This document shows positions 27,225-35,803 of a DNA stretch of 64,000 bases, piece by piece; the stretch's first letter is position 1; every line of letters begins with the position of its first letter. The DNA lies in NCBI RefSeq assembly GCF_011059135.1, contig NZ_JAALGD010000005.1, positions 139,629 through 203,628 on the forward strand, written 5' to 3'. The notes under the pieces were generated by a model. It was given only the letters and a program-made list of their open reading frames with translations, ran no database searches and was not told where the DNA came from. The DNA is from Brevibacillus sp. SYP-B805 (lineage in GTDB: Bacteria; Bacillota; Bacilli; Brevibacillales; Brevibacillaceae). Both the position numbers and the translations under genes were made by a program.

Positions 27225-27316
27225 GGGGCCCCCGCCGACACCAGCAAGAGACCCCATTCGGCAAAGCATCGCTATCGCCGAGTGGGTGGAGCGTTCGCTT
27301 GAGTCGGCGGGGTTTT
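27225..27316 (+). repeat. Structured dispersed repeat, copy 1
   Basis: About 88 bp between mtlD and the Lin0512 gene, closely matching a second copy at 51289. The ends pair (CCCCGCCGAC with GTCGGCGGGG), an internal stem CATTCGGC / GCCGAGTG encloses AGC/GCT, and GGAGCGTTCGCTT can form a further hairpin. TTTT follows the outer stem. Nothing else recognisable lies in this 279-bp gap apart from the mtl terminator. Confidence 0.75.
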
Positions 27317-27402
27317 GTCCGGCTGCTGTATCAACATGATCGGTGCTGTGAAACATGGTAAGATGGAGTGGCAACCACGTGCAAGGGAGAGTGTGAGCAG
27401 GG

Positions 27403-27762
27403 ATGGACAAGGTCATGTTTATCGAAATCGGCATGGGAATCGATCTTCATGGACAAGATGTGACGAAGGCGGCGGTCAGGGCCGTGCAAAACGCGATCCA
27501 TCATAACTCGATGCCTGGCTTACGGTCGGTACTTCCTGGCAACGACATCCGGAACATGAAAGTGCATGTCAGGCTGGCCGTGCCGGCAGACAAGGAGAAG
27601 CTGGACCTGGATGCCGTGAAAGCGGTGCTGCCTTACGGTCAGGTATCGTTTGAGGTGATCGATGGAGGCATGCTGACCACGAGCGGTGTTGTACTGGCAG
27701 ACAAGGAAGACAAAAACGACCTGGTCTATGTCGTGATCGCAGCGGTGGAAGTGGGATACTGA
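27403..27762 (+). CDS. Lin0512 family protein
   Basis: A 119-residue soluble protein, MDKVMFIEIGMGIDLHGQDV at the start and VVIAAVEVGY at the end, which is the characteristic pattern of the Lin0512 (PF09585) family. Internal HVRLAVPADKEKLDLDAVKA and VIDGGMLTTSGVVLADKEDK segments fit. Members are about this size and of unknown function; related bacterial genes sometimes sit near amidohydrolase or ring-opening metabolism genes, but nothing here indicates a role. AGCAGGG precedes the ATG. It is a single gene; a GGCCTGC/GCAGGCC hairpin lies after it without a T-run. Confidence 0.85.
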   Translation: MDKVMFIEIGMGIDLHGQDVTKAAVRAVQNAIHHNSMPGLRSVLPGNDIRNMKVHVRLAVPADKEKLDLDAVKAVLPYGQVSFEVIDGGMLTTSGVVLADKEDKNDLVYVVIAAVEVGY

Positions 27763-27849
27763 TCGATACTGATCCGACCGGTGTGTGGAGGCCTGCTGCG
27801 GCAGGCCCAATCACTTGTATGTAATTATATACCGGGTACATTAATGATC

Positions 27850-27880
27850 TTGATTCATGAAAAGAATTGAGATATTCTTT
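27850..27880 (+). promoter_or_regulatory. Promoter of the FAD oxidoreductase gene
   Basis: TTGATT (27850-27855), 17 bp, TATTCT (27873-27878). A 7-bp inverted repeat AAAGAAT / ATTCTTT (27861-27880) overlaps the -10 and may be an operator. Confidence 0.5.
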
Positions 27881-27919
27881 TTCTTTAGGGAAACTACCAA
27901 ATGAGGAAAGGATACTCCT

Positions 27920-29218
27920 ATGACTGCTCAACAACATCGCTTTGACATCGTCATCGTTGGAGGAGGGCTGGCCGGTTTATCGGCGGCCGCGTACCTGTCA
28001 CACAAGGGAAAAAAGGTTGCCGTCCTGGAGCGCGGGGTATTGGGAGGCAGGGCCGTTACGCTGCCCATCAAAGGCTTTCATTTTAACTTTGGGGCCCATG
28101 CGATTTATGGGCGCGATACTTCCATGCTGCGCTACTTTGAAAAAGAACTGGGGCTCTCCATCGATTGGCGGGATTTCCAGCCAAGCAAGGCGAAATACGA
28201 TTTGGGAGACGAAGTGACGGATGTGCCCGCCAACATACAGGGATTGTTCCGCACGAAACTGCTGATGGGGCTTGACAAGGTCTCCTTCACGTTCAACATT
28301 CTCAAAACCATGCTGAAACTGGAGACGGGTCATCCGCACCTGTCCATCCAGAAGTGGCTGGAGAAAAAGGAAGTGGCCGAAGATGTGCGTGAAATGATGC
28401 TGACGCTGGCATCTTCCAACTTCTTTACCAAGGAACCGGAAAACATTCCGTCCGATGTATTTTTCCGCTACTACTCCCGGCTGTTCCTCACCAATAAGCC
28501 GGTGGCCTATATCGGGGGCGGCTGGCAGGCCTTGATCCAGGAATTTGTCCGGGTCATTGAAGAACACGGCGGCGCGATCTTTACCAAAACCAAGGTGGAA
28601 CGCGTCTCCTTTGAGAACGACCGGATCACGGCGGTTCACGCGGGGGAAGAGAGCTTTTCCGCCAAGCAGTTTATCATGTGCATACCGCCGAAGGAGCTGG
28701 ACAAGGTCATGCAGGGCTCCAAAGTGGAAGGGATTGTGAAGCATTACGCCAAATACGATCCCACCTATGTGATGGTGTACGATATCGGGCTGAAAAGGCG
28801 GATCGAGAGCCCATATACCTACATCTACGACAAGCAAAACAACATGTTTATCACGGATATTTCCTATTATGATACCAGCTGCACACCCGAGGGCGGACAG
28901 CTGCTGCAGGCGACGGCTTATCTTCGCCAGGAAGACATGGGAAACAAGGACGTGCTGGAAGCCTGCAAGGAAAAAATGGAGCAGCTGTACGACAAGCATT
29001 TTCCGGGCTGGCGGGAGGAACTGGTTGTCCCTCGGATATCGCAGCGCGCGGTGGTGCAGGAGATCAAGTGGACGATGCATCAGCAGGCCATGCCGATTTT
29101 CTTCCCCGAATACCGCAACCTGTTTTTTGCGGGAGACTGGTGCCAGGGGCAGGGGCAGCTGTCGGAGCTCTCCTTCTCCAGCGCGTTTGCCGCTTGCGAC
29201 ATGATCCTGCAGCACTAG
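27920..29218 (+). CDS. FAD-dependent oxidoreductase, phytoene desaturase/amine oxidase-like
   Basis: The protein is 432 residues. An N-terminal FAD-binding motif reads FDIVIVGGGLAGLSAAAYLS followed by VAVLERGVLGGRA; a second family segment is VAYIGGGWQALIQEFVRVIE, and the C-terminal FAD motif is NLFFAGDWCQGQGQLSELSF. This matches the CrtI/amine-oxidase superfamily of desaturases and oxidases. No other carotenoid gene is nearby, so a carotenoid role is not supported; substrates of the Bacillales relatives are unknown. GAAAGGATACTCCT precedes the ATG. A strong hairpin follows, shared with mtnD on the other strand. Confidence 0.85.
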   Translation: MTAQQHRFDIVIVGGGLAGLSAAAYLSHKGKKVAVLERGVLGGRAVTLPIKGFHFNFGAHAIYGRDTSMLRYFEKELGLSIDWRDFQPSKAKYDLGDEVTDVPANIQGLFRTKLLMGLDKVSFTFNILKTMLKLETGHPHLSIQKWLEKKEVAEDVREMMLTLASSNFFTKEPENIPSDVFFRYYSRLFLTNKPVAYIGGGWQALIQEFVRVIEEHGGAIFTKTKVERVSFENDRITAVHAGEESFSAKQFIMCIPPKELDKVMQGSKVEGIVKHYAKYDPTYVMVYDIGLKRRIESPYTYIYDKQNNMFITDISYYDTSCTPEGGQLLQATAYLRQEDMGNKDVLEACKEKMEQLYDKHFPGWREELVVPRISQRAVVQEIKWTMHQQAMPIFFPEYRNLFFAGDWCQGQGQLSELSFSSAFAACDMILQH

Positions 29219-29227
29219 CAAAGAAAA

Positions 29228-29275
29228 TGGATAGAGAAACAGCCCGAACGCTGTTTGCTCTATCCATTTTTTTGC
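29228..29275. terminator. Bidirectional terminator
   Basis: ATGGATAGAG / CTCTATCCAT outer stem with inner AACAGC / GCTGTT, followed by seven T on the plus strand and preceded by A-rich sequence. It lies between convergent genes. Confidence 0.85.
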
Positions 29276-29284
29276 CTAAAGGAG

Positions 29285-29812
29285 TTATTGGTTCACGGGT
29301 TCATAAATCGCTTCCCAGCCGGCCGGGGTGACGAACAGGCGGATCGCCTTGATCTTCCGGTCGTCCATCAGCGTGAAATAGTGGCGGTAGTAGGACGGTA
29401 CGGAGATCAGATCGCCCGGCTCCAGCTCCACGTCGAAGTAGCGGCCATCTTTCCCCTTGATGGCGAAGATGCCGTGGCCGTCCACGCAGAAGCGGCATTC
29501 GTCGTCCGTATGGTGATGCTCGTGGTCAAACTTTTTCAGCAGCGCATCCAGGTTGGGGGTGTTTTCGGACAGTACGACGATGTCAGCGGTGATATAGCCG
29601 CGGCGGGCGCTGATGTCGTCGATTTCCGGCCTGAACGCCTCGATGATCTGCTGTTTTTCCTCGTCGGTCAGGTTGTAGTTGTTCCGGAGATTGTCATCCA
29701 GACGGTCTACCCCCCAGTGCTCGTAGATGACTTCCTGCGAGTTCAGGAATGCCTCCACTTCCTCCTTGCCGGTGATGTACTCATTCGTGTCGTGAAAACG
29801 TACTTTTGCCAT
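29285..29812 (-). CDS. mtnD: Acireductone dioxygenase
   Basis: Oxidises 1,2-dihydroxy-3-keto-5-methylthiopentene to 2-keto-4-methylthiobutyrate and formate in the methionine salvage pathway (Fe form). The protein is 175 residues, the family length. Metal ligands fit HEHHHTDDE (His99, His101, Glu105) and a distal His in SYYRHYF. It is the last gene of mtnWXBD, 25 bp after mtnB, and ends at the bidirectional terminator. Confidence 0.96.
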   Translation of the reverse strand: MAKVRFHDTNEYITGKEEVEAFLNSQEVIYEHWGVDRLDDNLRNNYNLTDEEKQQIIEAFRPEIDDISARRGYITADIVVLSENTPNLDALLKKFDHEHHHTDDECRFCVDGHGIFAIKGKDGRYFDVELEPGDLISVPSYYRHYFTLMDDRKIKAIRLFVTPAGWEAIYEPVNQ

Positions 29813-29837
29813 TTTTCATCCCATCCTTTCTGAATGA

Positions 29838-30488
29838 TTAAGATATGGTAGGCACCGCGGCGTGGCGCAGCTGCAGCCAACGCAGGTGATACTCGAACAA
29901 AAATTCAAAAGACTCCAGATGGCGCTTCGCTTCGAAATCGTTCGCCCCCCAGGCGTAAATGCCGTGGTTCCGGATCAGGACGCCGGGGATCTCCGGCGTA
30001 ATCACCTTGCCGATGGCGTCTGCCAGCTTGGGGATGTCGGCATAGTTCTCCACGATGGGCACCGAGATGCGGGCGTTTTCCTCCCAGATGCCCAGCCCCT
30101 TGATCAGCTCCTGCCCCTGGATGGTAAAGGCCCGCTGGCCGAAGTAAAGCTCGGAGATCAGGTTGTTGCCGAGGGTGTGCACATGGAAGCAGGCGCCGGC
30201 CTGGGGGATGCGTTTGTACACCACCGCGTGAATCAGGGTCTCCGCGGAAGGCTTCAGTGCGGTCGGCTCCACCGGTTTGGCGTCGCCGTCCACGATCAGA
30301 TAATCTTCGGGAGTGAGCTTTGTTTTATCCTTGCCGCTCGCCGTGACGGCAAACAGCAGCGGATCGTCGGCCAGCTTGATCGACAGGTTGCCGCTGGTGC
30401 CGGGGAACCAGTCCCGTTTGGCAAAGGCGAGCTTCACCTCGTCCAGGCGTTTGAATGCGTCGATGCGCTTCTCCAATGTAGGCGTCAT
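29838..30488 (-). CDS. mtnB: Methylthioribulose-1-phosphate dehydratase
   Basis: Class II aldolase-family zinc enzyme that dehydrates methylthioribulose-1-phosphate to 2,3-diketo-5-methylthiopentyl-1-phosphate. About 216 residues, starting MTPTLEKRIDAFKRLDEVKL. Family motifs are FPGTSGNLSIKL, LKPSAETLIHAVVYKR, ACFHVHTLGNN (Zn-binding His pair) and GVLIRNHGIYAWG. The ATG overlaps the stop of mtnX as ATGA, so translation is coupled. The open frame continues upstream but that part is mtnX read out of frame. Confidence 0.95.
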   Translation of the reverse strand: MTPTLEKRIDAFKRLDEVKLAFAKRDWFPGTSGNLSIKLADDPLLFAVTASGKDKTKLTPEDYLIVDGDAKPVEPTALKPSAETLIHAVVYKRIPQAGACFHVHTLGNNLISELYFGQRAFTIQGQELIKGLGIWEENARISVPIVENYADIPKLADAIGKVITPEIPGVLIRNHGIYAWGANDFEAKRHLESFEFLFEYHLRWLQLRHAAVPTIS

Positions 30489-31162
30489 CGGGTTTCTACC
30501 TCCAGTCCGGCGTGCAGGGAGTCCAGGATCGCGATCACATCGTGGAATGTGGCAAACGGTTTGTACGGCAGCCCCAGCTCCGCGCATTTTTTCTCCAGGA
30601 AGGAGCGGGCGATGACGAAGTCTGCGATCTTGGCCCCTGCCAGATCCGTGATGCTGTCGCCGATGACGACGCGGAAGCAGGTGTCCGGATCGTAACGGCG
30701 GATAATGGTGGTTTTGCACATGCCGCAGTCGTTGTGGCAGTGCTCGTCGCAGGCGTGCGGCCAGGTGATCGTGATGGTCTCGCCGCTGAAATCGCTGCCG
30801 TTGCAGTAGATGGGGCCGCGCAGATTGAACGGCGCGAGGATGGGATCGACGAAGAAGTCGATGCCGCCGCTGGTGATCAACAGTTCGATCCCCCGCTCGT
30901 CGCAAAAGCGGACGAACTCGGCAAACCCGGGGCGAATCCTGGCTTCCTGCACGATAAATCGCGTGATCTCGTCTTTCAGCGCAGAGGGGAGCAGGGAGAA
31001 CAGTTTGCCCACGCCTTCGCGGACGCTGATCTTCTGCCCGAGAATCTGTTCCGTGAGGGCTTCCCACTCGGGCGGAGCGAACCTGCGCATGATGGCGACG
31101 ATGTTGTCTTTTTCCGTGATGGTGCCGTCGAAGTCGCAGAAGAGGACCAGCTTCCTGCTCAC
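30485..31162 (-). CDS. mtnX: 2-hydroxy-3-keto-5-methylthiopentenyl-1-phosphate phosphatase
   Basis: HAD-family phosphatase of methionine salvage. The protein is about 225 residues from GTG 31162, which overlaps the mtnW stop as GTGA. The nucleophile motif is LFCDFDGTITEKDN; ELLITSGGIDFFVDP and FRVVIGDSITDLAGAKIAD are motifs II and III/IV. A cysteine/histidine cluster (HACDEHCHNDCGMC) between them is typical of MtnX. Its 3' end overlaps mtnB. Together MtnW and MtnX replace the single enolase-phosphatase MtnC of other bacteria. Confidence 0.95.
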   Translation of the reverse strand: MSRKLVLFCDFDGTITEKDNIVAIMRRFAPPEWEALTEQILGQKISVREGVGKLFSLLPSALKDEITRFIVQEARIRPGFAEFVRFCDERGIELLITSGGIDFFVDPILAPFNLRGPIYCNGSDFSGETITITWPHACDEHCHNDCGMCKTTIIRRYDPDTCFRVVIGDSITDLAGAKIADFVIARSFLEKKCAELGLPYKPFATFHDVIAILDSLHAGLEVETR

Positions 31163-32373
31163 CGTCCGCCACCCCACTTGGCCAGGGCTGCGGCGAGCGG
31201 TTCGGAACTCTCCGCTGCTTCCGCGAGCGGCTTGCCGGCAACCGCTGCGGCGATCGCCGCGACGAACGCCTGCCCGCCGGCGGCCGCGCCGCCCGGATGG
31301 CCGTGGATTCCTCCGCCCGCATTTACCACCTGATCATTGCCAAAGTCGGCGTACAGCTGCGGCACCAGACCGGGATGAATGCCTGCGGACGGCACCGGGA
31401 ACGAGCGTTTCAGCCCGATGTCGGTCGACGTCAGATTGCCGGCCAACTGCAGGGCCTCGGCCTTCTCCATCGCCACACTGCCGTAGGGGGAAGGGAAGAG
31501 AACCAGGTCCGCACCGGCGAGGCGCGTCAGCTTGCCCAACAGCAGCGGCGCGGCGATGCCGTAATCCGGCGAGGGATAGAAAGCGCCCGCCAGCGCCGGA
31601 TGGGCCATTAACGGCACCGTGACATCGGGATCGGCCGCGAGCCGGTGCAGGGCATCGAACCCGTACGCCAGCACATTGAACAACAGGCAGTCGGCACCGG
31701 CTTCCACCGCCCGTTTCGCCCGGTCGTTCAGCTCGTGGACGGGGCCGGTCAAATTGGCGGCGTAGAGCACCGGTTTACCGGTCTTCTCCTGGGTTTCCCG
31801 GGCGATCTGCCTGAACGCCCTGATCCGCTCCAGAAACGGCGCCCGATCATCCGCAAAGAAAATTTCGTCATCTTTAACCAGATCGACACCGCCCTCCGCC
31901 TGGGCGCGGAACTGCGTTTTCAGATCATCGAAGGGAAGACCGAGGCATGCTTTGAAGATGCTCATCAGCAGGGGACGGTCAAATACCCCCAGGCGCTCCC
32001 GGATGCCGTCGATCCCGTATTTGGGGCCGGGAAAGGCTGTGAAAAACGAGGGAGGGAACTGAATGTCAACCAGTTTGATCCTGCCGTCCATGGAAAGCTT
32101 GCCGAAGACGCCGGTCAACAGCGACGGAATATCCGGCGTGAAGTTGCGCACCGGGTAGCTGACGGTGATCAGGCCGCGCGTTTCCCCGTTCCCCAGCTGT
32201 TCCAACGGTTCCGCCTTGACCGCTTCGCCCAGGTAAGGGCGCAGTTCCGCCTGCTTGGCGGCCGGCAGATCGGTCCAGGAGCCTACGGTCATGCCGACGG
32301 CGATGGCTTCCGCTTTTTTGGAAAGGTCTTTTGCTTGCGTCAGATAGGTAACGGTAATGCGTTCTTCGCTCAT
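31159..32373 (-). CDS. mtnW: RuBisCO-like 2,3-diketo-5-methylthiopentyl-1-phosphate enolase
   Basis: Type IV RuBisCO-like protein that enolises diketo-methylthiopentyl phosphate; it does not fix CO2. The protein is 404 residues starting MSEERITVTYL after AAGGAGGCC; the frame is open further upstream but crosses the riboswitch terminator. The RuBisCO-like pattern is visible in GVDLVKDDEIFFADD, RAVEAGADCLLFNVLAYGFD, LMAHPALAGAFY and VVNAGGGIHGHPGGAAAGGQ. First gene of mtnWXBD, controlled by the SAM riboswitch at 32398-32578. Confidence 0.96.
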   Translation of the reverse strand: MSEERITVTYLTQAKDLSKKAEAIAVGMTVGSWTDLPAAKQAELRPYLGEAVKAEPLEQLGNGETRGLITVSYPVRNFTPDIPSLLTGVFGKLSMDGRIKLVDIQFPPSFFTAFPGPKYGIDGIRERLGVFDRPLLMSIFKACLGLPFDDLKTQFRAQAEGGVDLVKDDEIFFADDRAPFLERIRAFRQIARETQEKTGKPVLYAANLTGPVHELNDRAKRAVEAGADCLLFNVLAYGFDALHRLAADPDVTVPLMAHPALAGAFYPSPDYGIAAPLLLGKLTRLAGADLVLFPSPYGSVAMEKAEALQLAGNLTSTDIGLKRSFPVPSAGIHPGLVPQLYADFGNDQVVNAGGGIHGHPGGAAAGGQAFVAAIAAAVAGKPLAEAAESSEPLAAALAKWGGGR

Positions 32374-32397
32374 GCCCAACAGGCCTCCTTGCCAAGT

Positions 32398-32578
32398 AAA
32401 AAAGCCTCCCTGCGAGAAGGAGGCGCTGCGCTGCTTGCTGTCAGTTCTCCTCTCATCTCTCAGCCAACCACCCGTCAAGTGATCGCTGCAGGATTTAGCA
32501 CCGTTTCGTCATCCGTATCGGATCACGCCGGTTGCCGGGCATCATCGGGCCAGTCCCTCAGCCATCTCGCGATAAGAG
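32398..32578 (-). promoter_or_regulatory. SAM (S-box) riboswitch of mtnWXBD
   Basis: On the minus strand the aptamer runs from CTCTTATC to GATGAGAG (P1, 32578 to 32450) and contains the S-box core GAGGGACTGGCCCGATGA, CCCGGCAACC and GGTGCTAAATCC. It is followed by a terminator (GCCTCC / GGAGGC plus six T, 32424-32398) ending 25 bp before mtnW. High SAM should cause premature termination. Confidence 0.95.
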
Positions 32579-32624
32579 TATGTGTTTCGTTTCGATATGA
32601 AGCTCACTGCATTGCGTTACCCCC

Positions 32625-32654
32625 ATCATATGACGTCCCCAAATGGGAAGTCAA
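32625..32654 (-). promoter_or_regulatory. Promoter of mtnWXBD
   Basis: Minus-strand TTGACT (32654-32649), 18 bp, TATGAT (32630-32625), about 45 bp upstream of the aptamer. Confidence 0.7.
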
Positions 32655-32696
32655 CCCCGATTTTCACCGGGAAACACTTTGGGCGCAAAAAGGGTG

Positions 32697-32725
32697 TTGA
32701 CAGCCGTCTGCCAGGAATGTATGAT
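32697..32725 (+). promoter_or_regulatory. Promoter of mtnKA
   Basis: Consensus-like TTGACA (32697-32702), 17 bp, TATGAT (32720-32725). Transcription would start near 32732. Confidence 0.85.
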
Positions 32726-32742
32726 TCAAACTAACATGAGCA

Positions 32743-32777
32743 CCCGAACGGCAGACCCTGGTACGCTGCCGTTCGGG
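32743..32777 (+). other. Stable hairpin at the 5' end of the mtnKA transcript
   Basis: CCCGAACGGCAG (32743-32754) and CTGCCGTTCGGG (32766-32777) form a perfect 12-bp stem starting about 11 nt from the expected transcript start, ahead of the SAM aptamer. No T-run follows, so it is not a terminator; it may protect the 5' end from decay. Confidence 0.6.
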
Positions 32778-32805
32778 TCCCGGAAAAACCGCATAAGCTT
32801 GGATA

Positions 32806-32988
32806 CCTTATCCAGAGAAGGTGGAGGGACTGGCCCGATGAAACCCGGCAACCGACACGCGCTACCGGCAGGAGCGCTGTGCACGGTGCTAATTCCTGCA
32901 GAAACAAAAGTTCTGGAAGATAAGGGGGAGACAAAGCGCAAGCGCGTAAGAGACGACCTCTTTTCTTCAACGGAAAAGAGGTCTTTTT
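32806..32988 (+). promoter_or_regulatory. SAM (S-box) riboswitch of mtnKA
   Basis: P1 is formed by CCTTATC (32806) and GATAAGG (32919-32925). The core includes GGAGGGACTGGCCCGATGAA, CCCGGCAACC and GGTGCTAATTCC. A terminator GACCTCTTTTC / GAAAAGAGGTC plus five T (32955-32988) precedes mtnK by about 50 bp. Confidence 0.95.
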
Positions 32989-33039
32989 GATTTTCCACAT
33001 CCAACATTTGCAACCGATGCAAGAGGGGAGATAGAGAGC

Positions 33040-34269
33040 ATGGCGTATCGTGCATTAACGGAGCAAGAGGCGGTCGCGTACGTGAAAGGCATTCCCGATC
33101 TGTTCGACCAGGGAGCGGAGCTGACGAGTCGCGAGATCGGGGACGGCAACCTGAACCTGGTGTTTCATATCCGGGAGGAAGCAACGGGGAAAAGCGTCAT
33201 CGTCAAGCAGGCCCTGCCTTATGCCCGCGTTGTGGGGGAATCCTGGCCGCTGACGGTCGACCGGGCGCGGATCGAAAGCGAGGCGCTGCGCCTGCAAGCC
33301 AAATTTGTGCCCGATCTGGTGCCGAAGGTATACGCCTTCGACGGGGAACTGGCCCTGACCGTGATGGAGGACGTCAGCGACCACGTCCTGATGCGCAAGG
33401 GACTGATCCAGGGCAACCGGTATCCGCTGTTCGCCAAGCAGATCGGCCGGTTCCTGGCCCATACGCTCTTTTTCACATCCGATCTAGGCGCCCATCCCTA
33501 TGAGAAAAAAGCGCTGGTCGGAAAATTCATTAATCCGGAATTGTGCAAAATTACGGAAGATCTCGTCTTTACCGATCCTTACGAGGATGCGCCGACCAAC
33601 AACTTCAACCCGCTGATTCGTCCGCAGGTGGAGGAGATCTGGCGGCATGCCGCGCTGAAGCGGGAGATCGCCGAGCTGAAATACGGCTTTTTGACACGGG
33701 CCGAAGCGCTGCTGCACGGCGACCTGCATACAGGCAGCATCTTTGTCACCGAGACCAGCACCAAGGTGATCGATCCGGAGTTTGCGTACTACGGGCCGAT
33801 CGGGTTCGACATCGGGGCCGTGATCGCCAACCTGCTGCTGAACTACGCCGGTCAGCACGGCCTGAAGCCCGATCCCGAGGATCGCGCATCGTACCGGAAC
33901 TACCTGCTGGAGACGGTGGAAAACGTATGGAACGAATTCGTCTCCCAGTTCGTGCAGCTGTGGCACAAGCAGGCGAAAGAGCGGAGTGCCCATGTCGAAG
34001 GCTTCTGGCAGTCGTATGTGAACAGGCTGCTCGCCGATGCCGCCGGCTATGCCGGATGCAAGATCCTGCGCCGCGTCATCGGGCTGGCCGGTGTCGCCGA
34101 TCTGAACAGCATCGCGGATGAGCGGGTGCGGGCGGAAGCGGAGCGTCTGGCGCTGGCAATCGGGCAGGCCCTGATTCTGGAGCGCAGAACGCTCAGCGAA
34201 GCGGCTGACATCACTGAGATCGTGCGCCGGGAGACGGCACGCTTTTATCAGGAGGCAACAACGGTATGA
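33040..34269 (+). CDS. mtnK: S-methyl-5-thioribose kinase
   Basis: ATP-dependent phosphorylation of methylthioribose, entry step of the salvage branch present in Bacillus. The protein is 409 residues with a kinase-like (choline kinase/APH) fold: [15 protein letters not shown] (glycine-rich loop), [34 protein letters not shown], and the catalytic [13 protein letters not shown] followed by [17 protein letters not shown]. Its stop overlaps the start of mtnA. Divergent from mtnWXBD and under its own SAM riboswitch. Confidence 0.96.
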   Translation: MAYRALTEQEAVAYVKGIPDLFDQGAELTSREIGDGNLNLVFHIREEATGKSVIVKQALPYARVVGESWPLTVDRARIESEALRLQAKFVPDLVPKVYAFDGELALTVMEDVSDHVLMRKGLIQGNRYPLFAKQIGRFLAHTLFFTSDLGAHPYEKKALVGKFINPELCKITEDLVFTDPYEDAPTNNFNPLIRPQVEEIWRHAALKREIAELKYGFLTRAEALLHGDLHTGSIFVTETSTKVIDPEFAYYGPIGFDIGAVIANLLLNYAGQHGLKPDPEDRASYRNYLLETVENVWNEFVSQFVQLWHKQAKERSAHVEGFWQSYVNRLLADAAGYAGCKILRRVIGLAGVADLNSIADERVRAEAERLALAIGQALILERRTLSEAADITEIVRRETARFYQEATTV

Positions 34270-35306
34270 CAACCACGACCCGTCTGACTCCCGTGAAGTG
34301 GGACGAGGACAGACTGCTGCTATTGAATCAAACCCTGCTGCCGACAGAGACGGTTTATCTGTCCCTCACCAGCATCGAGGAGGTCTGGGCGGCGATTCGT
34401 CATCTACAGGTGCGCGGCGCCCCCGCGATCGGGATGGCGGCGGCCTATGGCCTGTATCTCGGAATCCGGGACAGCAGGGAAGAGACGTTTGAATCCTTTT
34501 GGGGACAAGTGGCGGAGCGGGCGGCATATCTGGCCACCGCCCGTCCGACGGCCGTCAACCTTTTCTGGGCGCTGGACCGCCTGAAGGAGCGGGTGCGGCA
34601 GGAGGCAGGCAAGTCGGTGGCGGAGATCAAGGCGGCGGTGCTCGCCGAAGCGCTGGCCATCCAGCGGGAAGACGAAGAGGTATGCCGCCGCATCGGCGAG
34701 CATCTGCTAACCCTCCTGCATGACGGGATGGGGGTATTGACCCACTGCAATCCCGGCGCGCTGGCGACGGCGGCTTATGGGACGGCGACCGCCCCGTTCT
34801 ATCTGGCGAAGGAGCGCGGATGGAACCTGAAGGTGTACGCGGATGAAACCCGGCCGGTGCTGCAGGGAGCGCGCCTGACGGCATATGAACTGCAGCAGGC
34901 GGGCATCGATGTGACGCTGATCTGCGACAACATGGCGGCCATGGTCATGGCCCAGGGAAAGGTGCAGGCCGTGATCGTCGGCACCGACCGGGTGGCGGCC
35001 AACGGGGACGTCGCCAACAAGATCGGCACCTACGGCGTAGCCGTACTGGCGCATGCGCACGGGATTCCGTTTTATGTCGCGGCCCCGCTCTCTTCCATCG
35101 ACCTGGAAACGCCGACGGGTGCGGAGATTCCGATTGAAGAACGTCCCGCGGAGGAGATTACCCGCGGCTTCGGCAAACAGACGGCTCCGGAGGGGATCAA
35201 GGTGTACAATCCGGCGTTTGACGTCACCCCCGCCCGTTTGATTACGGCCATCGTGACGGAAACCGGCATTTACAAGCCGGAAGAGATCGCGCAGGCGAAA
35301 AAATAA
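34266..35306 (+). CDS. mtnA: S-methyl-5-thioribose-1-phosphate isomerase
   Basis: Converts methylthioribose-1-phosphate to methylthioribulose-1-phosphate. The protein is 346 residues, related to eIF2B-like proteins. The catalytic pair is visible: Cys161 in [17 protein letters not shown] and Asp241 in [19 protein letters not shown]. It overlaps mtnK by 4 bp (ATGA). A later pathway step, the transaminase MtnE, and the MtnN nucleosidase are not encoded next to this cluster. Confidence 0.96.
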   Translation: MTTTTRLTPVKWDEDRLLLLNQTLLPTETVYLSLTSIEEVWAAIRHLQVRGAPAIGMAAAYGLYLGIRDSREETFESFWGQVAERAAYLATARPTAVNLFWALDRLKERVRQEAGKSVAEIKAAVLAEALAIQREDEEVCRRIGEHLLTLLHDGMGVLTHCNPGALATAAYGTATAPFYLAKERGWNLKVYADETRPVLQGARLTAYELQQAGIDVTLICDNMAAMVMAQGKVQAVIVGTDRVAANGDVANKIGTYGVAVLAHAHGIPFYVAAPLSSIDLETPTGAEIPIEERPAEEITRGFGKQTAPEGIKVYNPAFDVTPARLITAIVTETGIYKPEEIAQAKK

Positions 35307-35319
35307 CGAGCGACACAGC

Positions 35320-35355
35320 GAAACGTCCGTTTTCCCGGGGGAAGACGGACGTTTC
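35320..35355. terminator. Hairpin between convergent mtnA and MarR-family gene
   Basis: Perfect 11-bp stem GAAACGTCCGT / ACGGACGTTTC. T-runs are weak on both sides, but the position between convergent genes suggests termination. Confidence 0.55.
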
Positions 35356-35359
35356 CGCA

Positions 35360-35803
35360 TCATTCATCAACCAGCCGGTTCAGCAATCGAACAAACCGGG
35401 GTAGTTCATTTTCCAGCTTGGAGAAGAAGGCGAGGTCGGCTTCCTCCACGATCTTCACCGCTTGGGAAACAATGCGTTCCCCTTGGGTGGTCAGGGTAAT
35501 GAGGTTGGCTCGCGTGTCTTTCGGATGGGGGGTTCGCTTGATATAGTTTTTCTTCTCCAGCGTGCGCAGCACCTGGGAGGTCATCATCACGTCCACTTTG
35601 GCGTGCTGGGCCAACTGGACCTGGGTAACGCCCATTCTCTCGTTCTGGCCACTGAGCCACCAGCACGAAGCCAGCAGTACAAACTGAACATGGGTGAGAT
35701 CCACACGCTGCAAAGCATGCCGAATATGCTTCTGCCAGGTATTCGTCACCTGCCAAAGCAGAAAACCGGGACTTTCACTTGGTTTGTCAAAAATCGAGTC
35801 CAT
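35360..35803 (-). CDS. MarR-family transcriptional regulator
   Basis: About 147 residues from ATG 35803, 5 nt after GGAGG; a TTG at 35821 is in frame. The winged-helix core reads [32 protein letters not shown] with the wing [18 protein letters not shown], all typical MarR. Flanking helices mediate dimerisation. It is the last gene of a three-gene unit (SRPBCC, EVE, MarR), its start overlapping the EVE gene by 17 bp. The palindrome over the operon promoter (36723) is its most likely operator; ligand unknown. Confidence 0.88.
   Translation of the reverse strand: MDSIFDKPSESPGFLLWQVTNTWQKHIRHALQRVDLTHVQFVLLASCWWLSGQNERMGVTQVQLAQHAKVDVMMTSQVLRTLEKKNYIKRTPHPKDTRANLITLTTQGERIVSQAVKIVEEADLAFFSKLENELPRFVRLLNRLVDE

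Noticed and set aside
27920-29218. Carotenoid desaturase (crtI) call for the FAD oxidoreductase
   Set aside because: The fold matches, but no other carotenoid gene is nearby and the superfamily is functionally broad.
29838-31322. One long 494-codon protein covering mtnB and its upstream region
   Set aside because: The N-terminal part is low-complexity Arg-rich sequence produced by reading mtnX out of frame; mtnB has a clear family start at 30488 coupled to the mtnX stop.
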